A DNA stretch of 55,343 nucleotides from a virus. Below the pieces are notes generated by a model. The model saw only the letters and a program-made list of their open reading frames with translations, was not told the DNA's origin and did no database searches. Below, piece by piece: positions 1 to 10,300 of this stretch. The DNA lies in the IMG/VR virus record IMGVR_UViG_3300030110_003304, positions 1 to 55,343 of that record; one strand, given 5' to 3'. The translations under genes and the position numbers were made by a program. Numbering within the stretch: the first letter of the stretch is position 1; the number at the start of each line of letters is the position of its first letter.

Positions 1-237
1 TGGTTTAACCGTAATCGGTTCGACTCTCATGTTTTTGATTCTCCAAGAATGGAGATGGTTAAGCCAGTTCAACGAGTGATAAATATGGACATGTATATTG
101 TCAATCGAGTTATCTCTGATATCTCAATCGAGTTTCCAAACAACTTCTTTTATCCCTTTCTCGCCATCATCAGTTTAGGTATGTTATCGTGGTTAGGACG
201 ACTAGATGTTTTAGCGATGCGTGCGTACTTGAGGTGA
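1..237 (+). CDS. partial hypothetical protein with one hydrophobic segment (5' end outside window)
   Basis: Rightward reading frame open from the first base to a TGA at 235-237, giving at least 78 residues. The first in-window ATG is at 49, but no convincing SD precedes it, so the true start is probably upstream. Near the C-terminus a hydrophobic stretch (FFYPFLAIISLGML) could be a single membrane segment, followed by a basic tail. Its TGA lies inside a GAGGTGA motif that would serve as SD for the next small frame. Base composition is more AT-rich than the structural operon. It converges on the leftward operon, so it probably belongs to another transcription unit. No family recognised; a holin-like or other small membrane protein is possible but unsupported. 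Confidence 0.4.
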   Translation, partial: WFNRNRFDSHVFDSPRMEMVKPVQRVINMDMYIVNRVISDISIEFPNNFFYPFLAIISLGMLSWLGRLDVLAMRAYLR

Positions 238-241
238 TGAT

Positions 242-307
242 GTGGACTTACCATTGAAGAAAGTCAAATTGACTAGGTTTCGCTGGTGGGACTACGACTT
301 ATTCTAA
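242..307 (+). CDS. possible 21-aa peptide ORF
   Basis: GTG-started frame of 21 codons ending in TAA, preceded at proper spacing by GAGGTGA, the same SD type used through the window. The peptide is basic and aromatic (contains RFRWWDYD). Its last bases overlap the 3' end of the leftward chaperone gene by four bases, so the two transcription units are convergent with no spacer. Only the SD and tight packing support it; it could be chance. Confidence 0.25.
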   Translation: MDLPLKKVKLTRFRWWDYDLF

Positions 308-513
308 TCCATCCAAATGGGCTTTGCTGGAAAGTTAGCCATAGCGAGTTCTGGCGTATCATAGACGTTCGGCAAAGTCAACAATAGGTTTCGATATACC
401 GCTAGTTCTGTTTTCTTTTCCTCTTCCAGTAAAGAGTATGGTATAGCCAATTGGTACTTGTCCATATCTGATAGTGCTGTGTCTCTCATTCCTCTTAATT
501 CATCCCAATCCAT
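304..513 (-). CDS. tail fibre / tail assembly chaperone
   Basis: A 69-aa protein resembling the small phage tail-fibre assembly chaperone family (Phage_TAC type). It begins WDELRGMRDTAL and continues with a YRNLLLTLP segment and a closing FPAKPIW, matching the family pattern of Arg-Asp-x-x-Leu, Tyr-Arg-x-x-Leu and a terminal W-P-x-x-P region. Such proteins help fold or attach long fibres and usually sit just after a fibre gene, as here. I chose the ATG at 513 because AAGGTGAT lies directly before it. The upstream ATG at 552 has no such site and would overlap the fibre gene by 29 bases. It is the last gene of the leftward operon. Confidence 0.65.
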   Translation of the reverse strand: MDWDELRGMRDTALSDMDKYQLAIPYSLLEEEKKTELAVYRNLLLTLPNVYDTPELAMANFPAKPIWMD

Positions 514-523
514 ATTATCACCT

Positions 524-3500
524 TCAATCGAACTGTACCCATAATACTGCATTTACGTTATCAAGTGTACCACCACTAGCACTACGCCTAATTTGCAATA
601 ACTCTCCTGCACTGAATGAGTATTCTGAATAACCATGTATGCCGTCAACAATTGTTGTAGTGTAGTTAGTGCCTACTACGTTGTCCATGTCTTGGTCTAT
701 ATCTAAAGCGAAAGTCTGAGTATCGCTAGATGAATCTGCATTGACCCTTATCATCCATGTATGGTCATTGCTTGTCGAAGGCGTGTCTGCACCGCTGTAA
801 TGCAAGGTGATAGCCTTTACCTTTCCAGCCTTTGGCATCACGTACCCGTTCATATTCAAATCCCCATCACCACCGTTTGGTATTCTCAAATCGACCGTAC
901 CTGTCCCAACGTCCTTTCTTGAGAAATAGAATGGCGAACACAGATTGAAGGCTACATCAGAAGAAGATAGTTGGTTGCCAGAATACGTACCACCAACGCC
1001 ATTATTCCTCATTTCTCCTCCGCTTACCGTTAGACCATCTTCATCAGAGTGAATCCTGAATCTCTCTACTGCCGCACCGCTCGATTGACCACTGAAACCT
1101 GAGTAGAATATCAAGTCATTATTGTTCTCTAGCCTCCAATCAGTGTAGTTGTCACCACTACCCCACGTATCATGTGTGCCTCTCAAAAACTCCAATCTAG
1201 GTGCTGGGCTTGAGTTAGTGTCTGCGTGAATCTTGACGGTTTTATTCGCATTGTCATCCTTGAACTCTACCGTTCCACCTGCTCTTATTCTCATTCTCTC
1301 AATGGAAGTAGTGTCGTCGGCTTGGTCATTAGGTGAAGTGAAGAATGTCAGATGTCCTCCCTTGTCAACAGTTGAGTGGTCTTGAGAAGCATAAGCCGCT
1401 ATACCTGCTGATGCCTCCATTGCTTTTGAAGGCGCATTACCATCCCTACCATCAAAACCAATCGCACCGAGTAAATCACCGGAAGCGACAGTTGTACTGT
1501 TTCTGATGATTGTCAGACCATCGTTGAAATCTCCACCATTATGGTATAGTGTTAGAGTGGTCAATGGGTGCAAACCACCATTGTTGACGGCCAACTTACC
1601 ATCTATCATTGTCATACCACAAGTGTTCGATGCATCTTGGGCTTTGCTTGATGATGAGTACCTGAACTCCATGTATCCGCCTTTGGCAGTCGCACTGTGG
1701 TCTTGCCTCGCTTTAGCAACAATAGCAGCAGATGCCTCAAACACACTGCTTGGTACATTGCCATCAGTCGAATCGAAACCAATGCCTCCGAGTATGTCGT
1801 TGTTGCCAGTTGTTGAGTCGGCTCTGACGACCATTATTCCGTTGTCACCATCAACACCAGTATGGTCAACCTGTAGTTTATTCAACGGACTCGTAGTGCC
1901 TATTCCGACATTACCCGAAGAATCAATCCTCATTCTTTCATTACTACCCGCAGTAAAGAACCTAACATTCTGATAAGATGCAGAATTGTTTCCACCATCA
2001 TCAGCATACAAATCTAGGTTAAAGTCCGACTTGATTGAGCCGACAGAACCGCTAGTGTCAAACTTGAGATAGCCTGAACCGCTTGTCAGATGAAGCGGTG
2101 AACCGGGGCTTGAAGTGCCTATTCCGACATTACCATCAGCAGTAATAACCATCTTCTCAGTGAGGCTTGCACCCGAAGCATCTCCTTGAGATGTAAAGAA
2201 CTCAATCGCACCATCGAAGTGTCCGGGGTCATTCGGGTCGCTGGTGATACCACGAATCTCAGCGACAGTGGTGACTTCTTGGCTGTTCTCGTTCATGGCA
2301 AATTGTAGTTTGCCTAAGACAAACTCGGTTGTTCCACCGAAGAAGTTGTTGGCATCGAACTGTGCCATCTGTATAATACCGGGTTGGCCCGATGTCCTAC
2401 CGGAGACTCTTATCTGTGGGTCTGCCGCCCCTGTTCCTGTGTTAGCAGATGATGGTGCGGCAGTACCCGCATAACCCGTTCCATCCGTATCGTTGAACTC
2501 GCCTATCTTAATTCCGCCCCTTACGGCTAGTGAGTCAGTTGGACTCGAAGTGCCTATTCCCACATTACCTGCTGAATCAATCCTCATTCGTTCTGTGCCT
2601 GTCGTCGTGGCATCGTTAGCCGCAGACCAAAATCTGATGCTGGTAGCCGCATTGACAGCGGTTGACCCACCACCGATATTCACGATGTTATCTGTCCCAT
2701 CCGAATCACCGACAACCAAACCAATTGGTTCTTCGGCGTTGTGATAATGCGGAGTGGCGAACCTACCATACTTTCTTGTATCATTTGTCAAAGTAGCGGC
2801 ATTCACATCTGCCCCCATTTGTATAGCGATGCCCGAACCTGTATTCACATCGAGTAATGCTTCGGGCGCAGTAGTGCCTACTCCGACATTACCTGAGAAG
2901 TAATTCTTTGTCTCACCAGTAACATATAATCCCCAAGGATTAGTTACGTTACCTGCACCTTGCCAATCAAGATACATGAGATAACCAGTTCCCGTTGTAA
3001 CTGAATCATCATTATGGTCTATTGTGAATCTACCACCGAATAAATCTCCTGTTGATATTGAATTGCTATTACTACCTTCAATATCTACTTGGTTATATGA
3101 ACCGTAAACATTTCCTACATCGCTTTCCCTGTCATTATTTACTTCAATGTAGTTATATTCAGCATAGGAATTGGTGTTAACTCCAGTCTTTGCTATTCTT
3201 ATATCGCTATAATGACCAACCAGAGAAGTTACAGTAGCACTAGCATGAGTCATGTGAGAGTTCACAGAAGTTTGAACCCCTCTTAATGAATGAATGGTTT
3301 GTGCAGTTGAAGGTTCATACTCTTGATATGATTGAACAGCATATTGTCTGTTAGCATCACCGCTTTGTCTTTGGTCAATGTAAATACCTGCCATCTCTAT
3401 TTCAGCGTTAGCAGCATCACCAGCAGTTGATGAGTTATCTTGGTCAATATAAATTGCATAATGCTCATTATCCTGACCGGGAGTATTAGTTCCTGATGAA

Positions 3501-6500
3501 TCATAATCAATGAATATACCAGCAGAAGCCGTTGCATCTGTAGCAGAATCTACGTTTCTATCAATGTGTATTCTGCCTGTTAAGTCATATTCTCCATAAT
3601 GCACTAAGTTTGCTACTGTATCACTCTTACCAATTTCAACAGGTTGTCCTGTATTGTATTGTAGATGTATTGAACCGCTATCTGTTTCAATTTCATTAGT
3701 GCTTCTTAGTTTAATATTACCCATTGTTATTGCAGTAGCGGTTATAGTGCCATCAACATCTAATTCTGAACCGGGACTCGTAGTGCCTATTCCAACTCGG
3801 TTTGCTGATGAATCAACAACTAAAGTATCTGTATCCCAAATTAAATCCCCTGTCCCACCAGTAAGGGCGGTTAAAGTTCCAAGTGAAGTAATCGCTGATT
3901 GCGCAGCACCTGTGACAGTCGCCGCAGTACCGCTTACGTTTCCTGTTACATCTCCTGTAAGCCCACCTACGAATGTGCCTGTCACAGTACCTACCTTGAA
4001 GTCCTCAAAGGCAGAGCCGTGCTTCAGTTCCATTCTGTTGTCTGTCGTGTTGTATTGGAATGTGATGTCGTCTCCTGACCCTCCCTCCAGTGTCAGACCA
4101 GTACCATCAACAACCTCAGCGGTTGCGTTTCCACTACCGAGAACTATGTTCTTGTCTTCAACAGTCATGGTTGCTGTGTTGAGTGTGGTGGTCGTGCCAC
4201 TCACGATTAGTTTGTTGTGGATGGTGACATCACCTGTCGAACCGCTAACTGTGAGAGCATCTGAGTACGAGTTGTGAGTGGTGTTGGATGACCCTCCTGC
4301 TGGAGCATATTGGAGTTTCAGGTCTCCTCCACTTGCAGTTCCAGTACCAGCACCACCACCTAACTTCAGGACACTGCCCGCTGTGTCATTGCTACTGGTG
4401 GGTGCTGGGACAAGGTAGTTGGTATTCTGACCGAAGTACATGTCTCCGCCGAATCCCTCCAACCAAGTGTCACTACCGCTCTTGAGAAGCAATTGCTTAG
4501 TTCCAGTAGCATCACGTAAATCACCAACTCCTGCACCGATAACCACGTTATCGCTACCACTGGTGACGTTCTGTCCAGCGTTTCGCCCAATGAATATATT
4601 GTCATCACCACCTTGTAGAGAATCTCCCGCATCATTACCTATGGTGACATTGAAGTCGCCAGTCGTGATTGACATTCCTGCATCTTCACCTATCGCAACG
4701 TTCCCACGACCAGTGGTTATGTCCTGCCCAGCATAGTAGCCGATTGCTACGTTCTTGTATCCACTGGTCACCTCCATCATCGGTTGGTATCCTATACCCA
4801 CATTGTGGTTACCAGTGTTGTTTCCAGTGGTCGATGACCCCTCTACTGCTGTGTATCCTATACCGATGTTGTAATCTCCATCCATGTATAATCCTGATTG
4901 CACACCCAAGAATATGCCCCCAGTCATGTCGATGGAGGTGGCGCTGCCCGCCAATGCTCCAATTGCTATGTTATTACTGCCAGTGGTCAAAGCGTCGAGC
5001 GCTCTGTCTCCTATCGCTACGTTAGTGCTACCAGTCGTGATTGACTCCATGGCTTGGTATCCGACCGCTATGTTGTCCTGACCTGTGGTGTATTCTCTTG
5101 CTGCTTGATATCCTATGCCTATATTTCTAACACCAGTGTTATTAGAGGCAGTGGTAGAACCATGAACTGCTTCAAAGCCCAAAGCGATATTGAAACCACT
5201 ACCCATGTATAGACCTGCTTCACGACCAATTGCGATATTGTCAGACAAGTCTGTGTCAGTAGAACCCATGCTATTGAATCCTAGTGCAACATTGTAATCA
5301 CCACCAGTTATAGTGTCCATTGCAGTAGCACCGATAGCAACGTTACCCATGGTTGACTGTCCAGCGTATAGAGAACGATATCCGATTGCTACATTCTTGT
5401 CGCCACCCGTTATCGCTGTTGCAGCCTCATATCCAAGTGCGACGTTGTGGTCAGCACCAGTATGTACGAAGAGTGTCTTGTATCCTATACCGATATTATC
5501 CTGACCAGTATTGTCGTTCGGTGCAGTAGAGCCTCTTGTTGCGAACTCACCAATCCCTATGTTATTGCCGTTCGCTCCCATGTAGTATCCAGCACTCTTA
5601 CCAATTGCTACGTTACTACTGCTCGTATTCTTCGCACCTCTCATGGTATTAGGGCCAATGGAGACGTTATCCGAGCCAGTTGTGTGTTGATGGAGGGCAT
5701 GTTGCCCAATAGCGACGTTATCATCTCCGGTAGTGAGCGTATCTAGTGCATTATATCCGACAGCAACGTTGCTACTACCCTCTGTTAGTGCGGTTAGCGT
5801 CAATTGCCCCAATGCTACGTTATCTGACCCCGTAGTGACTGCGTTCATCGTCGGTGAGCCAATCGCAATGTTATTCGTACCAGTGTTATCGGCTTTGGTG
5901 GAAGAACCAGTCATGGAGTTATCACCAATGGCTATATTCTCATTGCCCTTCATGCGAAGTCCAGCATGCTGACCTATGAATACTGAAAGGTCTATACCTG
6001 AATCCGTATCACCACCTGCTTCCACACCTATGAGCACATTCTTACTACCCGTAGTGATATCATATCCCGCTTGGTCTCCGATTGCTATATTGTGGTCTGC
6101 GCTTGTTATGATTCGCAATGCGTCTTTACCTATTGCCACGTTGTCTGTCGCACTGGTTAGTGAACCAGTGACAGGAGTACCACCGAAGTTGTTGATGAAG
6201 ATTGAGTCATTAGATATGAGTACATCAGTGAGTCCGTTAAGAGCAGAAGCACCCCCTGAGGCTGTGGTGTCTATAGAGTCCTGCAAGTCGTCGAGAGTCA
6301 TGTACTTCCATGAAGAGGCAGACTCGTCCCAAAGCAGAATCTTGTCATCAGTGGCATCCGTTGATTCAGTCAACTGAGTCAGATTTATCGGGTCATCCAA
6401 ACCCACTGTGTCACCACTGAGGGTTATCGGTGAGGACACTGCTAGGTTGGTATTAGCGCTTATGTCGACGCTTGCTAGGTAGTTGTAACTCTCTATCTTC

Positions 6501-7306
6501 TCCTTGATTGCGCCGGATGACATTATGTGGTCGTCAGCATCCACGAACTCAGTGCCTATGTCTATGTCATCGAAGGTATGTCCGCCGATTGTCATCGAAC
6601 CCGCTTTGACATCCCCTGAAGTCTCGAACTTACCCGCTGACGACGCTGTTGGTGATGCCGTGCCGAGAGCGAGTGAGTAGATGTACGAACCTGCTGTGCC
6701 GCTAGCCTCGAACTGACCCTCAACGTAAGCATCGTTTCCGTTCAGGGCAATCTTGGTGGGACTGGTTGCCCCTACCCTCAAGTCGTCTGTGAAGTATCCG
6801 CTACCGACTACGTGAAGGTCATAGGATGGTGTGCTAGTGCCTATTCCGAGTCTTTGAGTGCTACCATCGAACCTGACGTATTCAGTAGTACCTACTTTGA
6901 TGACAACATCATCATCTGGATTTAGTTGTATATTCGCGTCTGCCGTTATCAGAAGATTCTCAGGATTGCTAGCATCAGCACCAATTCTAGTGTCCGTGGA
7001 ATCGAAGTTAATGTATTTCTGCTGCGGTATCGTCATGTCATTGGTGAGAGTGACCTCACCATCGTTGCCCACTGTGAACTTAGTAGCACCATCTTCGGTG
7101 ATTACGAAATTGCTATTAGTATCATTGGTGTTGGTATCGAGATTGATGTTGACAGAGCCGAGTGAGTTGATTGCCAGTATCGAACTAGATGTACCGCTGA
7201 TGTTACCGATAGTGCCTAGAGTGAGTACACCGTCTATTATCGAGGAGTCCTTGTTAGGTCCTTCTACGTCTAGTCCTTTCTTTACCCTGAATGTTTTCTC
7301 TGCCAT
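524..7306 (-). CDS. long tail fibre with YadA-head-like repeats (2260 aa)
   Basis: Probable receptor-binding fibre. The N-terminus (MAEKTFRVKKGL) belongs to a type common in fibres of marine tailed phages and is shared with the next fibre upstream, so it probably anchors to the baseplate. Residues about 385-930 hold roughly 31 copies of an N-(V/I)-x-(I/L)-G motif, as in left-handed beta-roll heads of trimeric adhesins. Residues about 150-1800 carry six VGIGTxSP-type motifs, each followed by a short L-x-V strand, typical of trimeric fibre shafts. The last ~150 residues form a beta-rich tip. I see no C-terminal S74 endosialidase chaperone domain. Start ATG follows GGTGAGGAA. Residues about 1190-1470 are encoded by clearly AT-richer DNA, suggesting an acquired module. 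Confidence 0.85.
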   Translation of the reverse strand: MAEKTFRVKKGLDVEGPNKDSSIIDGVLTLGTIGNISGTSSSILAINSLGSVNINLDTNTNDTNSNFVITEDGATKFTVGNDGEVTLTNDMTIPQQKYINFDSTDTRIGADASNPENLLITADANIQLNPDDDVVIKVGTTEYVRFDGSTQRLGIGTSTPSYDLHVVGSGYFTDDLRVGATSPTKIALNGNDAYVEGQFEASGTAGSYIYSLALGTASPTASSAGKFETSGDVKAGSMTIGGHTFDDIDIGTEFVDADDHIMSSGAIKEKIESYNYLASVDISANTNLAVSSPITLSGDTVGLDDPINLTQLTESTDATDDKILLWDESASSWKYMTLDDLQDSIDTTASGGASALNGLTDVLISNDSIFINNFGGTPVTGSLTSATDNVAIGKDALRIITSADHNIAIGDQAGYDITTGSKNVLIGVEAGGDTDSGIDLSVFIGQHAGLRMKGNENIAIGDNSMTGSSTKADNTGTNNIAIGSPTMNAVTTGSDNVALGQLTLTALTEGSSNVAVGYNALDTLTTGDDNVAIGQHALHQHTTGSDNVSIGPNTMRGAKNTSSSNVAIGKSAGYYMGANGNNIGIGEFATRGSTAPNDNTGQDNIGIGYKTLFVHTGADHNVALGYEAATAITGGDKNVAIGYRSLYAGQSTMGNVAIGATAMDTITGGDYNVALGFNSMGSTDTDLSDNIAIGREAGLYMGSGFNIALGFEAVHGSTTASNNTGVRNIGIGYQAAREYTTGQDNIAVGYQAMESITTGSTNVAIGDRALDALTTGSNNIAIGALAGSATSIDMTGGIFLGVQSGLYMDGDYNIGIGYTAVEGSSTTGNNTGNHNVGIGYQPMMEVTSGYKNVAIGYYAGQDITTGRGNVAIGEDAGMSITTGDFNVTIGNDAGDSLQGGDDNIFIGRNAGQNVTSGSDNVVIGAGVGDLRDATGTKQLLLKSGSDTWLEGFGGDMYFGQNTNYLVPAPTSSNDTAGSVLKLGGGAGTGTASGGDLKLQYAPAGGSSNTTHNSYSDALTVSGSTGDVTIHNKLIVSGTTTTLNTATMTVEDKNIVLGSGNATAEVVDGTGLTLEGGSGDDITFQYNTTDNRMELKHGSAFEDFKVGTVTGTFVGGLTGDVTGNVSGTAATVTGAAQSAITSLGTLTALTGGTGDLIWDTDTLVVDSSANRVGIGTTSPGSELDVDGTITATAITMGNIKLRSTNEIETDSGSIHLQYNTGQPVEIGKSDTVANLVHYGEYDLTGRIHIDRNVDSATDATASAGIFIDYDSSGTNTPGQDNEHYAIYIDQDNSSTAGDAANAEIEMAGIYIDQRQSGDANRQYAVQSYQEYEPSTAQTIHSLRGVQTSVNSHMTHASATVTSLVGHYSDIRIAKTGVNTNSYAEYNYIEVNNDRESDVGNVYGSYNQVDIEGSNSNSISTGDLFGGRFTIDHNDDSVTTGTGYLMYLDWQGAGNVTNPWGLYVTGETKNYFSGNVGVGTTAPEALLDVNTGSGIAIQMGADVNAATLTNDTRKYGRFATPHYHNAEEPIGLVVGDSDGTDNIVNIGGGSTAVNAATSIRFWSAANDATTTGTERMRIDSAGNVGIGTSSPTDSLAVRGGIKIGEFNDTDGTGYAGTAAPSSANTGTGAADPQIRVSGRTSGQPGIIQMAQFDANNFFGGTTEFVLGKLQFAMNENSQEVTTVAEIRGITSDPNDPGHFDGAIEFFTSQGDASGASLTEKMVITADGNVGIGTSSPGSPLHLTSGSGYLKFDTSGSVGSIKSDFNLDLYADDGGNNSASYQNVRFFTAGSNERMRIDSSGNVGIGTTSPLNKLQVDHTGVDGDNGIMVVRADSTTGNNDILGGIGFDSTDGNVPSSVFEASAAIVAKARQDHSATAKGGYMEFRYSSSSKAQDASNTCGMTMIDGKLAVNNGGLHPLTTLTLYHNGGDFNDGLTIIRNSTTVASGDLLGAIGFDGRDGNAPSKAMEASAGIAAYASQDHSTVDKGGHLTFFTSPNDQADDTTSIERMRIRAGGTVEFKDDNANKTVKIHADTNSSPAPRLEFLRGTHDTWGSGDNYTDWRLENNNDLIFYSGFSGQSSGAAVERFRIHSDEDGLTVSGGEMRNNGVGGTYSGNQLSSSDVAFNLCSPFYFSRKDVGTGTVDLRIPNGGDGDLNMNGYVMPKAGKVKAITLHYSGADTPSTSNDHTWMIRVNADSSSDTQTFALDIDQDMDNVVGTNYTTTIVDGIHGYSEYSFSAGELLQIRRSASGGTLDNVNAVLWVQFD
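2890..3745. other. AT-rich module inside the 2260-aa fibre gene
   Basis: Local GC drops to roughly 30-38% per 60-base line (3061-3120 counts about 30%), against near 50% on either side, with no break in the reading frame. The encoded segment (residues ~1190-1470) is rich in Ile, Tyr, Asn and Asp (for example AIYIDQDN and GIYIDQRQ) and is not repeat-like. This looks like a domain imported from an AT-rich virus. Confidence 0.6.
4515..6165 (-). repeat. coding tandem repeats in the 2260-aa fibre
   Basis: About 31 degenerate repeats of roughly 14-18 codons centred on N-(V/I)-(A/G)-(I/L)-G, with a linking TTGSDN or NNTGxxN. Over them lies a higher-order unit containing G-(L/Y)-Y-M-x-G, then GS-T-x-NNTG. 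Its four copies sit near 5955, 5583, 5208 and 4881, about 372, 375 and 327 bases apart. The pattern fits stepwise duplication of a four-to-seven-repeat block. Confidence 0.85.
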
Positions 7307-7331
7307 TTCCTCACCATGATTTCACTTTCCA

Positions 7332-10300
7332 TCATATATCTAATAGTATTAATTGAGCACGTATGATAAACGTGTCAGCACTGTCGGCAGAGGAGGTGAA
7401 ATTGACATCTATGTCAGTTCCGTCTCTTACTGCGCTTATGTCTCCGCTGGCTACATCACCAGAGGAGAGTACTGCGTAGTTGGTGTAGTGCACCTTATCG
7501 TCTGCCTGTATTTGAGTATCATGTCCATCCCACATTACGACTGTCTTGAATAGGTCCGTCGTATTGTCTGTCGTGTTGTACACCGTAGTTAGCACTTCAG
7601 CACCTCTGTACGCTGTGGTGTCTATCGTACCGACAGTGACAGAAGCACCGATGGCTATCTGACCTGAGGCTACCTGCACCGTCTTGATGTCTCCGTAATC
7701 AGAGGAGAACTGGGTGGATGTGACAGAACCAGTAGATGTGAGGTTTCTCATCTTCACGTCTCTGAGGTGGTTGGATGAGTCGTTGAGGTCCTTGTTAGCG
7801 TCAACAGTCAAAACCTTGTCAGCAGTGACCGCACCAGTAGGAACACTACTGGAGAGAGCAATACCATCTAGCACTGCTATCTCAGCAGTCGATATCGTAG
7901 TGCTATCTAGAGTAAATGACGTGTCAGCCGAGAGAGCACCTGCTACGCTCAGGTCCTTGTTGAAGTTCCATCTATCTCCTGAACTGGCATAGATAAGCGT
8001 GGCGCTAGCACCGGCTACTGTCAGCCCAGCACCGTTAGCAGCAGCAGCATCAGCCGCATTCTTCGCTACGGTGATATTGAGGTCCTCTACTTCCAAGACG
8101 GCTGTGTTCACCGTGGTGGTATCACCATCGACCTGCAAGTCTCCCTTGATTACCACCTTGGAATGAGTGCCGTTTGCTAGGTCACCACCATCTAAGACCA
8201 TCACGTCGATGAGGCTACCATCTGACTGCTGTGCCATCTGGAATGTGAGTCTTCCCTCTTCGTCACCATCGGTAGCACTCACCACGTCTGCTTTGATAGC
8301 AGCATATGTCGTGATGGTCTGGCCATCATCGTCTCCCTTGAAGAGTATCTGACCGAGCACATCGTTAGTAGCACCTGCCGCACCCTTGTTCAACACGAAG
8401 TTTATGTTAGGACCAGATGTATTGTTAGCGGCATGAGTCAAAGTCAGGTTGGGTTGAGCACCGGCAACAGAAGACTGGAAGTAAGCCTCACCAGCAGACG
8501 AGTATATGGCGTAGTTATTTGCAGAACCTGTCGCTGAGAGTTGAAGGGCCTTGGAAGCAGAAGTAGTACCCGCTACGACTCCTGAAACTGATGTGTCTCT
8601 CTCTGCTTGTAGAGACAGAGCAGTCAGGGACACACCATGTGCTGCGTCGTGTCCGTCTGCTACATCAAAGGCCTGTATGCTAGCACCTTTAATCTGGTCT
8701 CCTACACCACTCCCTTTGTCTACATCTTGTCTTCTAACGATTTGTAGATGAGGGTCAGTGTCAGAAGATGTGGTCTTGCCTGAGCCAGACTGCTCGCCTA
8801 GCAGCATCTTGTGCCCGTCGAGAGTGGCCTTGGCCTCACCGTCGAGTTGTGTGGTTGTGCTGCCCATCGTGACTAGCCTGTTCTCTGATTGGTTGTTCAA
8901 GGCTGATACAGTGCCTGCTGCTGATACCCAAGAAAGCACACCAGCGCTGGTTGATTGCAGTACCTTGCTGCTGCCCGGATACGCAGTGGGGAAAGTGTAG
9001 ATGCTGTTGGATGCTGCTAGGTTTGCTGGTAATTTGAAACCTGTGAATCGTGTAGTACCTCCACTGTCCACCCCTTGGAACTTCAGTGAGACAGGGTTGA
9101 ACTCGTGTGCTCCGCTTGAACCGTTTACAGTGTCACCCTTGTTGCCCAAGAGAGTCACGTCTCCCCCCTTCTCAATCTTGAAGACGCTCTGTTCGGCTCT
9201 GAATGGGTTGAAGACGTTAGGGGCGTTAGTCCCTGAGTTCTTGTATCCTATGTCCTCATACGGCTTTGGATAGTATCCTATGGTAAACTCAGAGTTAGAA
9301 CCGAGAAGCATGCGACCCATGGCCCAAGAGTCACCAGCACCACCAGTGTCTCCTATAGTGAGGACCGTACCTTGACCTACACCAGCCGCATCATCTGCGT
9401 TGTCTATGATTAGAGCACCAGACATCCCGCTGTAGTCGTTCCATTGACTGACGTAATCGTCTCCCTTCAAATCTGAAAAGAGTCTGGCCTCAGCATATGC
9501 TGCTGTACTGCTGCTACTGGGACTTGTACCAGCACCAGCACCAGCACCGGTATCCAAACCATCTACTTGGAATCTAGTTGTGTTTTGCAGTGCATTTACT
9601 CTGGAGATGTAGCCAGTGGTTTTCGCTTTGAATACGGTAACTGTTGCGGCTGCTTGTGCAGAACCACCTATTGTAGTCCCGTCTATAGTACCGCTGTTGA
9701 TATCGACATTCAGCATGTCTGTGCTGTGGAAGTTGATATCAGGTGTATCACTGATGGTCATCACTGTGGCTAGGCTGTTGAGAGTGTTAGCAGCAGAACC
9801 TGCTGGGGTTGCCACGTTGAACTTGATACTACCACCATCGGCAGTACCCTTACCCTGTCCGGCGGAGAGTATGATGTCTCCACCTGTACCTGCATTGTTA
9901 GTGCCCCCTGTTGGTGGAGAGCCTCCCTTTATCGTGAGGTTCACTGCGTTTGCATTCGCTGCTGAGGAGGTTTGTGTGATGGTGGTAGCCACAGCAGCAG
10001 CACCGGTGGTGATAGAACCGAAGCCACCTGCTAGATTCAACTCCTCACTGCTGTTGCTGGTCACGAGTTTGATGTAGGAGTGGTTTGCTGTGGCTATGTC
10101 CAGACCAGCAGCCTCGTCATCCCTGACCTTGAAGGTCATCGCCTCGCCGGTGGTGTCCAGCGTGTCGGTGACGAGGATTATGTCTCCATTACCGTTAGGT
10201 TCTATGTGTATATTACCGTTAGCGGGTTGGGATGTTATCTTGGATACGTTGGGTGAGCCTGACACTGTGCTCAGGAGCAGCCCGTCAGTCAGTCCTAGCG

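Noticed and set aside
11-45. tRNA 3'-half-like sequence (GGTTCGACTC T-loop and a CCA)
   Set aside because: Only the loop fits; the T-stem has a C-C mismatch and a G-T pair, the acceptor strand does not end correctly, and the 5' half is outside the window. A coding frame also runs through it.
524-1100. C-terminal S74 endosialidase chaperone domain expected on a fibre of this kind
   Set aside because: The last ~150 residues are beta-rich and I find no Ser-Lys dyad or the typical helical chaperone sequence; assembly may rely on the separate chaperone gene.
4515-6165. CRISPR-like or satellite array suggested by regular repeats
   Set aside because: The repeats are degenerate at DNA level, in one reading frame, and explained by protein beta-roll repeats.
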